Source: Lachnospiraceae bacterium (GTDB taxonomy: Bacteria > Bacillota > Clostridia > Lachnospirales > Lachnospiraceae). Taken from it: 64,000 nt of DNA. The stretch covers positions 1-64,000 of the forward strand of contig JAFVCL010000008.1 in assembly GCA_017479285.1 (NCBI GenBank), given 5' to 3'. This document shows, piece after piece, positions 1 through 8,035 of the stretch. The position numbers and the translations under genes were made by a program. The notes below the pieces were generated by a model. That model had not been told where the DNA came from, made no database searches, and saw only the letters and a list, made by a program, of their open reading frames with translations. The first letter of the stretch is position 1, and every line of letters starts with the position of its first letter.

Positions 1-2
1 CA

Positions 3-359
3 AAGCAGTATTCGGATGCCGGTATAGGTGAAGAATGGGTAAGGATATATCTGGACAATGAAGGTATGGATACACCTGACGGATCAGAGTTTTTCCTGTC
101 TGAACTTGTGAAAATCCCTCTTCGCCTTATAGAGGATGGTATAGGTGCGGAGGCAAAAGAAGAATCGGATGCGTATACAGATAAACCTTTGATCATTATG
201 TTCGAGGATCACAGATTCAGAAGTTTCTGTGGAGAGGGATATCTTGCCATTTTGAGAAAGGAAAAGAAGAACGCTCACTGGGCTTTTATTTTCGTGAGCC
301 ACAAGGAGTACAGTTACTATCTTAACAACTTCGGCAAGCAGTTTCAGAGAGGAAAATGA
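3..359 (+). CDS. Hypothetical protein, 5' end outside the window
   Basis: An open frame enters from the left edge, with its first complete codon at base 3, and stops at 357-359. It shows 118 residues. An ATG lies at 66, but the frame is open upstream of it and no convincing ribosome binding site precedes it, so the true start is probably outside the window. The visible part is charged, with no signal peptide or membrane segment, and ends in an aromatic stretch (AHWAFIFVSHKEYSYY). I do not recognise a family. The adenylyltransferase relic follows 33 bases later on the same strand. That it is coding is likely from its length and undisturbed frame; its function is unknown. Confidence 0.5.
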   Translation, partial: KQYSDAGIGEEWVRIYLDNEGMDTPDGSEFFLSELVKIPLRLIEDGIGAEAKEESDAYTDKPLIIMFEDHRFRSFCGEGYLAILRKEKKNAHWAFIFVSHKEYSYYLNNFGKQFQRGK

Positions 360-392
360 TTTGGAAAATCGAAAATGCGGGGTAAATGATAA

Positions 393-774
393 ATGCGCAT
401 AGAGAAAGAAATGATGGGACTGATCCTGCGTACAGCTGAGGAAGATGCCAGAATCCGAGCTATTTATATGAACGGATCAAGAACCAATCCCAATGCTCCA
501 AAGGATATTTTTCAGGATTATGACATTGTTTATGTCGTAGAAGAAACCGGACCCTTTATCCGGGATAAGGAGTGGATCCGGCGGCACCGATGTAAACGAT
601 ATGTGGAGCGCCGTGGAATCTATGTGCCGGCTGTTCATAGATGTGTCAAAATGGGTGGCTGAACATGGCAATTTCGTCTTTGACAGGCAGGAAGCTGATA
701 ATAGTTTCAAATACTTCAGTACGGTGAAAGAAATGGATGAAAATGCGGTAAGCATTCAGTTTGGCAAAAAGTAG
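393..774 (+). pseudogene. Aminoglycoside 6-adenylyltransferase (ANT(6)/AadK family) remnant with internal deletion
   Basis: The first frame (393-662) opens with a good match to the N-terminus of aminoglycoside 6-adenylyltransferases: the nucleotidyltransferase motif NGSRTNPNAPKD followed by FQDYDIVYVV, which carries the Asp-x-Asp metal site. Near base 574 the similarity moves to another frame (574-774). That frame reads about 66 residues (from GSGGTDVNDMWSAVE to VSIQFGKK) resembling the helical C-terminal end of the same family. Full-length members have roughly 285-290 residues, so about 160 residues from the middle are missing and the join is out of frame. The protein made from the 393 ATG would be 89 residues with a meaningless tail. 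Family assignment of the N-terminus is firm; that of the C-terminal piece is by pattern only. Not expected to confer resistance. Confidence 0.75.
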
Positions 775-892
775 ATGATAAATCGGCGTAATTGCGGTAT
801 AATTCCATTATGACATATTGAAGGTAAAAAGCTGAAAACTATTATCAATACATTAACCTTGTAAAGAGGGGTATTACATAAATCGGAGCTAT

Positions 893-1642
893 ATGAACAC
901 AGATACAAGACAGGTACTTGAAGCGCTTAAAAGCGGGGACATTTCGGTCGATGAAGCGCTTTTAAAGCTAAAGACGCAGCCCTTCGATGACCTGGGATAT
1001 GCGAATGTTGATACCCACAGGGCGATACGGCAGGGAATCCCGGAGGTTATCTACGGCGCCGGAAAGACAGCGGATCAGATAGTCGGGATAATGGAATCCA
1101 TGATCTTAAATGGTCAGGACAGAATTCTTATAACGAGACTGGATAAGGAAAAGGCCGGGGCGGTATCCGAAAAAAAGCCCATAAGGTACAATGAACCCGG
1201 ACGGATTGCCGTTTACGGGGAAAAACCGGTTCCGAACGGTATAGGCAAGGTTGTTATCGCAACCGGCGGGACGAGTGATATACCTGTGGCTGAGGAGGCG
1301 GCGGAGACTGCCGAGATTTTCGGAAATGAAGTAGTGCGTCTGTACGATGTCGGGGTTGCGGGGATTCACAGATTACTCGCAAAAAAAGAGATAATAATGG
1401 ATGCGGGGGTTGTAATCGTCATCGCCGGTATGGAGGGGGCTTTGGCAAGCGTTGTGGGAGGACTGGCGGACTGTCCTGTTATCGCGGTTCCCACCAGCGT
1501 TGGCTACGGGGCGTCATTTAACGGATTGTCGGCGCTTTTGTCAATGCTCAATTCCTGCGCAAGCGGAGTGTCGGTCGTCAATATAGACAACGGCTTTGGC
1601 GCGGGCTATATGGCAACACTTATAAATCATATGGGAAAATAA
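893..1642 (+). CDS. larB: LarB, nickel-pincer cofactor biosynthesis carboxylase
   Basis: 249 residues, the usual LarB length. LarB carboxylates and hydrolyses nicotinic acid adenine dinucleotide in the first step of nickel-pincer nucleotide synthesis, the cofactor of lactate racemase and related enzymes. The N-terminal part has the family's helical start and GYANVDTHRAIRQG; the C-terminal half is a PurE-like Rossmann domain with ATGGTSDIPVAEEA, AGMEGALASVVGGL and TSVGYGASFNG. The ATG at 893 has GGAG at 883-886. A TATAAT at 798-803 may be a -10 box, but no clear -35 goes with it. The partners LarC and LarE are not in the window. It lies 27 bases upstream of the PPi-type phosphofructokinase and is probably cotranscribed. 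Confidence 0.9.
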   Translation: MNTDTRQVLEALKSGDISVDEALLKLKTQPFDDLGYANVDTHRAIRQGIPEVIYGAGKTADQIVGIMESMILNGQDRILITRLDKEKAGAVSEKKPIRYNEPGRIAVYGEKPVPNGIGKVVIATGGTSDIPVAEEAAETAEIFGNEVVRLYDVGVAGIHRLLAKKEIIMDAGVVIVIAGMEGALASVVGGLADCPVIAVPTSVGYGASFNGLSALLSMLNSCASGVSVVNIDNGFGAGYMATLINHMGK

Positions 1643-1669
1643 CAATTTCAAAAAAGAAAGGGGTACGGT

Positions 1670-2929
1670 ATGAGCAAAAAAGCAAAACGTAATGTGATCG
1701 TTGGACAGTCAGGCGGACCTACAGCAGCTATCAATTCGTCACTCGCGGGAGTTTTCAGAACGGCCAAGGACAGGGGATACAAAAAGGTCTATGGAATGCT
1801 CCATGGTGTACAGGGCCTTTTGGAAGGGCGATACATTGATCTTTCCGAGCATATACGGACCGGACTTGATGCGGAGCTCTTAAAGAGAACCCCTTCGGCG
1901 TATCTCGGCTCCTGTCGTTACAAGCTTCCGGGGATAAGCGAGGACAAGGAAGTATACGAGAAAATATTTGATATCCTTGAAAAGCTTGAGATAGACTGCT
2001 TTATCTATATCGGCGGAAACGATTCGATGGACACGATAAAGAAGCTTTCCGATTACGCCATAATAACCGGCTCAGAGATCAGATTTGTCGGATGCCCGAA
2101 GACCATCGACAACGATCTTGCGCTTACGGATCACACTCCGGGATACGGGTCTGCGGCTAAATACATCGGAACCTCCGTAAAGGAGATAATCCGCGACGGA
2201 TGGAGCCTTGAGACGACAAACGGTCAGATACTTGTGGTTGAGATTATGGGCAGAAATGCAGGCTGGCTTACCGCTGCCTCGGCTCTTTCAAAGGGTGAGG
2301 ATTGCGACGGACCGGATGCGATCTACCTTCCGGAACTTGATTTTGATATAAACAAATTTGTAAAAAGTTGCAGGGAGATGCTCAAGAAAAAACGCTCGAT
2401 CGTTATTGCGGTTTCGGAGGGTATCCACACCAAGGACGGCACATATATAAGCGAACTGGGAAATGCGACGGAGTATGTTGATGCCTTCGGACATAAACAG
2501 CTCACCGGAACCGCGAGATATCTTTGCAATGTGCTCTCGAATGAGATCGGATGTAAGACAAGGTCGATAGAGCTTTCGACCCTGCAGAGGGCTGCAAGCC
2601 ATTGTGCCTCTCGCGTCGATATACTCGAGGCTTATGAGGTGGGCGGTGCGGCAATGAAGGCTGCGGACGAGGGCGACACCGGAAAGATGGTGGTCATACA
2701 AAGGCTCTCCGATGATCCCTATCAGGCGGGAACGGAAGTCAAGGATGTTCATAAGATTGCAAATGATGAGCGCCTTGTTCCGAGAGAGTGGATAACCAAG
2801 GACGGAACCTATGTCACAAATGAGTTTCTTACTTATGTAAGACCTCTTATACAGGGCGATGTGGCTCCGATAATGGTTGACGGCATTCCGAGACATCTCT
2901 ATGTACCGGGATACCAGGAATTGCTTTGA
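1670..2929 (+). CDS. pfp: 6-phosphofructokinase, PPi-dependent type
   Basis: 419 residues. Interconverts fructose 6-phosphate and fructose 1,6-bisphosphate in glycolysis. The glycine-rich start (GQSGGPTAAINSS) binds the phosphoryl donor. The discriminating positions point to pyrophosphate rather than ATP: GGNDS at about 115-119, with Asp where ATP enzymes have Gly, and PKTIDND at about 143-149 with Lys144, the PPi-specific lysine. MGRNAGWL is the usual substrate-side motif. The ribosome binding site AAAGGGG precedes the ATG. A second, ATP-type phosphofructokinase begins at 63732, so the organism appears to carry both. Donor specificity is inferred from residues, not proven. Confidence 0.9.
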   Translation: MSKKAKRNVIVGQSGGPTAAINSSLAGVFRTAKDRGYKKVYGMLHGVQGLLEGRYIDLSEHIRTGLDAELLKRTPSAYLGSCRYKLPGISEDKEVYEKIFDILEKLEIDCFIYIGGNDSMDTIKKLSDYAIITGSEIRFVGCPKTIDNDLALTDHTPGYGSAAKYIGTSVKEIIRDGWSLETTNGQILVVEIMGRNAGWLTAASALSKGEDCDGPDAIYLPELDFDINKFVKSCREMLKKKRSIVIAVSEGIHTKDGTYISELGNATEYVDAFGHKQLTGTARYLCNVLSNEIGCKTRSIELSTLQRAASHCASRVDILEAYEVGGAAMKAADEGDTGKMVVIQRLSDDPYQAGTEVKDVHKIANDERLVPREWITKDGTYVTNEFLTYVRPLIQGDVAPIMVDGIPRHLYVPGYQELL

Positions 2930-2973
2930 TCAGCCGGAATGTGCGGGTGTAAAAACGTATAAAGATTTAAATT

Positions 2974-3007
2974 AAAATGCCTGAAAACAATATACGCAGG
3001 GCATTTT
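2974..3007 (+). terminator. Possible weak hairpin terminator after pfp
   Basis: The arms AAAATGCCTG (2974-2983) and CAGGGCATTTT (2997-3007) pair with one bulged G around a 13-base loop. The U run is only the four T of the stem end, so termination would be weak. The position, 45 bases after the pfp stop and before the cation transporter, fits an end-of-operon signal. Confidence 0.35.
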
Positions 3008-3035
3008 CAAGTAATATTAATAAAAACAGGATCGG

Positions 3036-4148
3036 GTGGATGAAATGAACAGGGATAAGATAATCATACGGACCAGTATCATAGGGATAATCGCAAATGT
3101 GTTTCTCGCGGCGTTTAAGGCGATGGTCGGCTTTGTCTCGAATTCAATTGCTGTTACGCTTGATGCCGTAAATAATTTATCCGATGCGCTTTCATCCGTT
3201 ATTACGATAGTCGGAACTAAGCTGGCGAACAGGCTTCCGGACAAAAAGCATCCCCTTGGACACGGCAGGATAGAGTACCTGAGCGCGATGATCGTAGCGG
3301 CAATCGTGTTGTACGCAGGTATTACCTCCGCCATTGAATCGGTAAAAAAGATAATCACTCCGGAAAAGGCGGATTACTCCGTTACATCACTTGTAATCAT
3401 TTCTGTTGCGATTGTTGTAAAGATTGTCCTCGGACTGTATGTAAAAAAGCAGGGAAAGAAGGCAAAGTCCGGAGCACTCGAGGCTTCCGGAGCGGATGCG
3501 ACCTTTGATGCAATCCTGTCAGCTTCAGTACTTGTTTCCGCAATAATCTATCTTACCACCGGATTGTCTCTCGAGGCTTATGTAGGACTTGTCATATCGG
3601 GATTTATCATTAAATCCGGTATTGAGATGATGTTGGAGACAATCGATGATATACTTGGACACCGCGCTGACAAGGAGCTTACCCAGAAGATAAAATCAAT
3701 AATAGTTGAGGAGCCCAAGGTGCGCGGCGCTTACGACCTAATGATAAACGACTACGGTCCGAATAAAAACTATGCCTCAGTTCATATTGAGCTTCCCGAT
3801 TCCATGAGCGTTGATGAAGTAGATGTTCTTACAAGGAAGCTTGAGGCAAAGGTTTATGCCGAGACGGGAGTCGTACTTACGGGAGTCGGAGTATATTCCT
3901 ACAATACCAAGGACGATGAGGCAGCAAGGATAAGAAACGAGATCCAGGAGCTGGTGCTCGGTTACGACTGGGCACTTCAGTTCCACGGTTTCTATGTTGA
4001 TACCGCGGCTAAGGAGATGCGATTTGATGTTGTTATGAGCTTTGACATTAAACCCTCGGAAGGGCTTGAGATCCTTCATCGCGACATAGCCGGGAAATAC
4101 CCGGAGTATAAGGCATTTATCGCACCGGATGTGGACTTGACAGATTAA
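3036..4148 (+). CDS. Cation diffusion facilitator family transporter, possibly Mn2+ type
   Basis: 370 residues: an N-terminal membrane domain of about six helices and a C-terminal cytoplasmic domain from about residue 210 (QKIKSIIVEEPKVRGAYDL, then SVHIELPDSMSVDEVD), as in CDF exporters. The metal-site positions read N46-x3-D50 in TM2 (NNLSD) and D-x3-D in TM5 (DATFD), not the H-x3-D of zinc exporters. This pattern is usual in the manganese group (MntE-like), so Mn2+ export is the best guess. The segment HPLGHGRIEY between TM2 and TM3 is the family signature. A region of about 80 residues beyond the normal CDF end lengthens the C-terminus. ATGs occur at 3036 and 3045; the first is used here. 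Confidence 0.85.
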   Translation: MDEMNRDKIIIRTSIIGIIANVFLAAFKAMVGFVSNSIAVTLDAVNNLSDALSSVITIVGTKLANRLPDKKHPLGHGRIEYLSAMIVAAIVLYAGITSAIESVKKIITPEKADYSVTSLVIISVAIVVKIVLGLYVKKQGKKAKSGALEASGADATFDAILSASVLVSAIIYLTTGLSLEAYVGLVISGFIIKSGIEMMLETIDDILGHRADKELTQKIKSIIVEEPKVRGAYDLMINDYGPNKNYASVHIELPDSMSVDEVDVLTRKLEAKVYAETGVVLTGVGVYSYNTKDDEAARIRNEIQELVLGYDWALQFHGFYVDTAAKEMRFDVVMSFDIKPSEGLEILHRDIAGKYPEYKAFIAPDVDLTD

Positions 4149-4221
4149 GGGTGGTCATATTAAACGAGAAGCAGTTACCGGCTTATATTACCGGAAACAG
4201 ATTCCAGGGAGGTTAGTTTAA

Positions 4222-5706
4222 TTGAAAAAAATACTGGGGTGGAAACCTTCAAAGATCATCATTGCGGTTATTCTTGGGGTTATCCTCCTTATGGCGGTCA
4301 TACCGCTTATAAGACTGGCTGTGTATGCGATACCATGGTTTGACGATTACAGTTATACGATTAATAACCGCAGCTTCAGGGCTGCATACGGAGATACACT
4401 TTTAAATGCCATAAAGGGAGTACTCTATCAGGTAAAGACATCATGGTATGCCTGGCAGGGAACATATTCCTCGATTTTTCTTATGGGGATGGCACCAATA
4501 GCTTGGGGAGAGCAGTACTATCGGATCGGATGTATGGCGCTCATAATCTTTTTTTCTTTGGCGACACCTGTCATGGTTTATGTTCTTTCTACAAGAATGT
4601 TCGGATTAAAAAGATCCTCATCGTGGTGTATCGCTATCCTGACTACAATTCTTGCTATTGAAAAAATGTATTTTCCGGGTCACGGGTTTTATTGGTATAA
4701 CGGCGGGCTGCATTATATCGGAATGCATTCTTTTCTTATGCTGATGATCGCTGTAATAGTCTGCTTCAGTGATGTAAAGAAAACCGGGGCAGCTGTCACG
4801 CAGATAATATTAAGTACTGTTCTTGCATTTGTGGTCGGTGGCTCAAACTATGTAACGGTACTTCAGGGAGCCATCGTACTTGCCGCACTGGTGCTTTATA
4901 CCGGTTTCAGATACGGATACGGGCGGTCTTTGCGTCTGATCCCGACAGTGGTTGTATATGGCATTGGCTTCTATTTTAACGCCTCTGCACCGGGAAATTC
5001 CGTAAGAGCGGCATATTTTGCCGACAGCTCCATGAACCCGCTTGAGGCGATTCTATATTCCTTTCCCGAGGGCGCGAAGATGCTCGGGAAATTTTCGGAT
5101 GTATTTTTGCTTGTGACACTTGCGGTACTGATACCGATAATCTGGGACGGATTGAGCGTAAGCAGGGGAAAATTCAGTTTTCCGCTTATATTTATCCTGT
5201 TCATGGCAGGTCTGTATTTTGCGTGTTATACCCCCGGAATGTATGCCGGTGGAAAGGTGGATCTTGCAAGGGTATGGAATATATGCAAGTTTACATACCA
5301 GATTGCACTGATATTCGGAGAGATATATTTTATCGGATGGCTGCACAGGACTGTCAAAGATCATAAATGGCGGTTAAATCTTGACATCGGTTACTGGTGG
5401 TATTACGCAGCCTGCGCCGCAGTAGTACTTGCTCTGTTTTTTGCGAGCAATATGGAGCGGTATGATTATTCATCATACGCGGCATTTTATGATGTTCACT
5501 CCGGAGAATCGGCGGCTCTGTACGGAGAATATGAAAGAAGAATTGAGCAGATAAGGGAGCAGGGAAGTGATGTGTATGTAACGGCATACACATACAGACC
5601 GTGGTATTTGAGACAGAAGGATCTTTCGGATAACCCTGATGCCGAAGAAAATAAAGCGATGGCTGAGTGGTACGGCAAAAACAGTATTACGCTTATCACA
5701 AAATAA
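4222..5706 (+). CDS. Polytopic membrane protein, GT-C-like, paralogue of 6415-8025
   Basis: 494 residues with about 11-12 hydrophobic helices. The first outside loop holds an aspartate pair (WFDDYSY, about residue 40) followed by a Trp-rich loop (WYAWQGTYSS). This arrangement resembles GT-C glycosyltransferases, where loop-1 acidic residues act in catalysis, and the DUF6056-type families. The C-terminal tail after the last helix is a short soluble domain (RRIEQIREQGSDVYV). The start is TTG at 4222, with GGGAGG at 4207-4212. Protein 6415-8025 has the same loop motifs in the same order (FDDYGY / WWAWQGAFSS / MHGFFWYNGG / APGNSVR), so the two are paralogues. Transfer of a sugar or other group to an envelope polymer is inference; the substrate is unknown. 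Confidence 0.75.
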   Translation: MKKILGWKPSKIIIAVILGVILLMAVIPLIRLAVYAIPWFDDYSYTINNRSFRAAYGDTLLNAIKGVLYQVKTSWYAWQGTYSSIFLMGMAPIAWGEQYYRIGCMALIIFFSLATPVMVYVLSTRMFGLKRSSSWCIAILTTILAIEKMYFPGHGFYWYNGGLHYIGMHSFLMLMIAVIVCFSDVKKTGAAVTQIILSTVLAFVVGGSNYVTVLQGAIVLAALVLYTGFRYGYGRSLRLIPTVVVYGIGFYFNASAPGNSVRAAYFADSSMNPLEAILYSFPEGAKMLGKFSDVFLLVTLAVLIPIIWDGLSVSRGKFSFPLIFILFMAGLYFACYTPGMYAGGKVDLARVWNICKFTYQIALIFGEIYFIGWLHRTVKDHKWRLNLDIGYWWYYAACAAVVLALFFASNMERYDYSSYAAFYDVHSGESAALYGEYERRIEQIREQGSDVYVTAYTYRPWYLRQKDLSDNPDAEENKAMAEWYGKNSITLITK

Positions 5707-5715
5707 GAAGGTTCC

Positions 5716-6402
5716 ATGGAAAAGGATTTATTCGGTCCAATAAAAGAATACTTTGAAAAGCAGGGGTTTACCTGTGACGGCGAGGTAAATGATATCGATC
5801 TTTATATGGAAAAGGGCGATGAGAAGGCTGCGGTTGAGTTAAAGGAAAAGCTGGATTTTCGCTCCGTCCAGCAGGCGGCGCTGAGACAGAAGCTTATGGA
5901 GACAGTTTACATAGGCATCTTCAGACCGGGAGATATGAGAGGCAGTGCTTTCAGAGATAAGCTGTACCTTTTAAAGAGACTTGGAATAGGGCTTATCGTT
6001 GTCTCAAAAAAAAGTGGGGAAGTGTATGTCATAAACGAACCATTGGTTACAGAGCTGTCCACTTTTCAAAAGAGTAACAAACGAAAGGCAGAGGCGGTCT
6101 CAAAGGAGTTTGCAAAAAGGCGGACGAAGAACAATACCGGCGGAGTCCGGGGGACAAAGCTTATTACCGGCTATCGGGAGGATGCTCTCCTGGTTCTTGA
6201 TGCCCTTGCGGAGATAGGAGGGGACGCCAGAACCACGGATGTAAAAAAGGTAAGCGGAATTGAAAAATCCGCACAGATCATGAGATCAAATTATTACGGT
6301 TGGTTTGAGAATGTAAGCAAGGGCGTATACCGTGCTACTGACGCGGGGTACGCTGCGCTGGAGGAGTTTGAGGACACCATATATAAACTGAAGCGTGGAT
6401 AG
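5716..6402 (+). CDS. DUF2161-like protein with PD-(D/E)XK nuclease-type fold
   Basis: 228 residues, soluble. The N-terminal half carries an acidic start (FGPIKEYFEKQGF), a conserved Asp (DIDLY) and the AVELK core, which together give the D...ExK signature of the PD-(D/E)XK phosphodiesterase superfamily as seen in DUF2161. The C-terminal part after residue about 150 looks like a winged-helix segment (ALLVLDALAEIGG, then TTDVKKVSGI) with a basic tail. It begins 9 bases after the upstream membrane gene, with an AGAAGG ribosome binding site, and ends 12 bases before its paralogue, so all three are probably cotranscribed. The biological role of this family is not established; a DNA-related function is only suggested by the fold. 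No matching methyltransferase is nearby. Confidence 0.7.
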   Translation: MEKDLFGPIKEYFEKQGFTCDGEVNDIDLYMEKGDEKAAVELKEKLDFRSVQQAALRQKLMETVYIGIFRPGDMRGSAFRDKLYLLKRLGIGLIVVSKKSGEVYVINEPLVTELSTFQKSNKRKAEAVSKEFAKRRTKNNTGGVRGTKLITGYREDALLVLDALAEIGGDARTTDVKKVSGIEKSAQIMRSNYYGWFENVSKGVYRATDAGYAALEEFEDTIYKLKRG

Positions 6403-6414
6403 GGAAAATATAAA

Positions 6415-8025
6415 ATGAAATTTTTTGGTTTTAAGCTTTCAAACAAAAAACTGTCACTGATTTTGTGTGTGATCACAGCTTTAAGTCTGATTCCCCTGAT
6501 CCTTATGGCGATAAATATGGTCCCGTTTTACGATGACTACGGGTATGTAAAGTATTCCATCAGCTTTCAAAAGGAATATGGTCCCGGTCTTGTAAGCGCG
6601 GTCCGTGGTGCGCTGTTCCAGGCAAAAGAGCAGTGGTGGGCATGGCAGGGAGCATTTTCCACCATCTTCATTACCGCGTTGTCTCCGCTCGGATTTAGTG
6701 ACAGTATGTATTTTGTCGGAGGACTGTTTCTTATTCTAATATCTGTGGGAAGCAGTATCTGGATGATGTATCTTATACCCCGGAAGGTATTCGGGCTTTC
6801 GCCGGCTTCTTCCCTATGTATCGGACTTCTCTCATCTTTTCTTATCGTTCAGAAGATGTACTATCCCATGCACGGTTTTTTCTGGTATAACGGAGGGATT
6901 CATTATGTCGGTATGCATTCATTTATGATGATAGTCATATCCTGTATAATCTGTTTTTCAGAAAAAAAGGGAGCCGGATATATAATCGCTCAGATACTTA
7001 TTACAACAGTGTTTGCTGCGGTAGTCGGAGGAGGTAATTATACAACGATCCTTCAGGGCGGACTGACAATGCTGGTTCTTGCAGGCTATGTTTATGCAAA
7101 GTACAGATCAAGGGTGCTCAGGCTCATCGCGCCTGTTGTGGCATTTGCTTTTTGCGCATGGAAAAACATAGTTGCTCCGGGAAACAGTGTAAGGGGAGGT
7201 TATTTTGAAGATGACGGATTAAGCGCGCCGATAGCCGTGCTGCGCTCATTTACGGAGGGAACCTGCAAGGGAGCGGAGTTTATGGATGTATTTACCGTGA
7301 TCCTGCTCCTTATGCTTATTCCTGTCGTTTGGAACGGACTGAAAGGCAGCGGCTTTAAATTCAGGTTCCCGCTTATATTTATTGTGATGGCTTACGGAAT
7401 ATACTGTGCAGGATTTACTCCCAACCTCTATGTTAACGGCTCGGTGGGAATCCCGAGGGTACTTAACGCATGCAAGGAATCCTTTCATATAGCAGTTATC
7501 CTTACAGTGATATATGTTATCGGATGGGTAAGGAAAAGGACTGAAAGCAGGGCTGCCCGCTCTATGGCGAAGGAAAACGGGAATAAACAGAAAACAGTTA
7601 ATAAACAGGATACCGGAAACAGGCGGAAAACCGGAAGGGGACAGAGACCTGACTTCTTAACCCACGGTTATGTATGGTTTTATGCGGCATGTGGGTTACT
7701 TGTAATCGGGCTTATGGTCATAGGTCATCTTCCCTTTGTAAAGAGCAGTGGTCTTGACTCGAAATTAAAGCTTTCAAAACAGTACTACACTTCATTCGAA
7801 GCAGTCGGTGAGATAGCATCCGGCGAGGTTAAGACCTTCAGGGATGAGTACAATAAAAGAATTGAGAAGATCAGGGCGGCGGAGGGTGGCTTTGTTTTAG
7901 TCGATGGTTACACGGTAATGCCACGGCTCCTTATTGCCGATGACCTGTCCGATGACCCTGCGGCTGAACCAAACAGGTTTATGGCGGAGTATTACGGGAT
8001 CGAAGGTATCGCAATCCGAAAGTAG
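6415..8025 (+). CDS. Polytopic membrane protein, GT-C-like, paralogue of 4222-5706
   Basis: 536 residues with the same topology as the 4222-5706 product: N-terminal helix, Asp pair in loop 1 (PFYDDYGY, about residue 41), Trp loop (WWAWQGAFSTIF), the conserved MHGFFWYNGGIHYVGMHSF segment, the APGNSVRGGYF loop, and a short soluble tail ending in DDLSDDP and a final basic residue. It is longer mainly because of a Lys/Gln/Asn/Arg-rich cytoplasmic insertion at about residues 375-415 (MAKENGNKQKTVNKQD onward), which looks like low-complexity expansion. Ribosome binding site GGGAAAA before ATG 6415. recD2 starts 10 bases after its stop. GT-C-type transfer is a structural guess; the acceptor and donor are unknown. 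Confidence 0.75.
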   Translation: MKFFGFKLSNKKLSLILCVITALSLIPLILMAINMVPFYDDYGYVKYSISFQKEYGPGLVSAVRGALFQAKEQWWAWQGAFSTIFITALSPLGFSDSMYFVGGLFLILISVGSSIWMMYLIPRKVFGLSPASSLCIGLLSSFLIVQKMYYPMHGFFWYNGGIHYVGMHSFMMIVISCIICFSEKKGAGYIIAQILITTVFAAVVGGGNYTTILQGGLTMLVLAGYVYAKYRSRVLRLIAPVVAFAFCAWKNIVAPGNSVRGGYFEDDGLSAPIAVLRSFTEGTCKGAEFMDVFTVILLLMLIPVVWNGLKGSGFKFRFPLIFIVMAYGIYCAGFTPNLYVNGSVGIPRVLNACKESFHIAVILTVIYVIGWVRKRTESRAARSMAKENGNKQKTVNKQDTGNRRKTGRGQRPDFLTHGYVWFYAACGLLVIGLMVIGHLPFVKSSGLDSKLKLSKQYYTSFEAVGEIASGEVKTFRDEYNKRIEKIRAAEGGFVLVDGYTVMPRLLIADDLSDDPAAEPNRFMAEYYGIEGIAIRK

Positions 8026-8035
8026 GCTTAAAACG

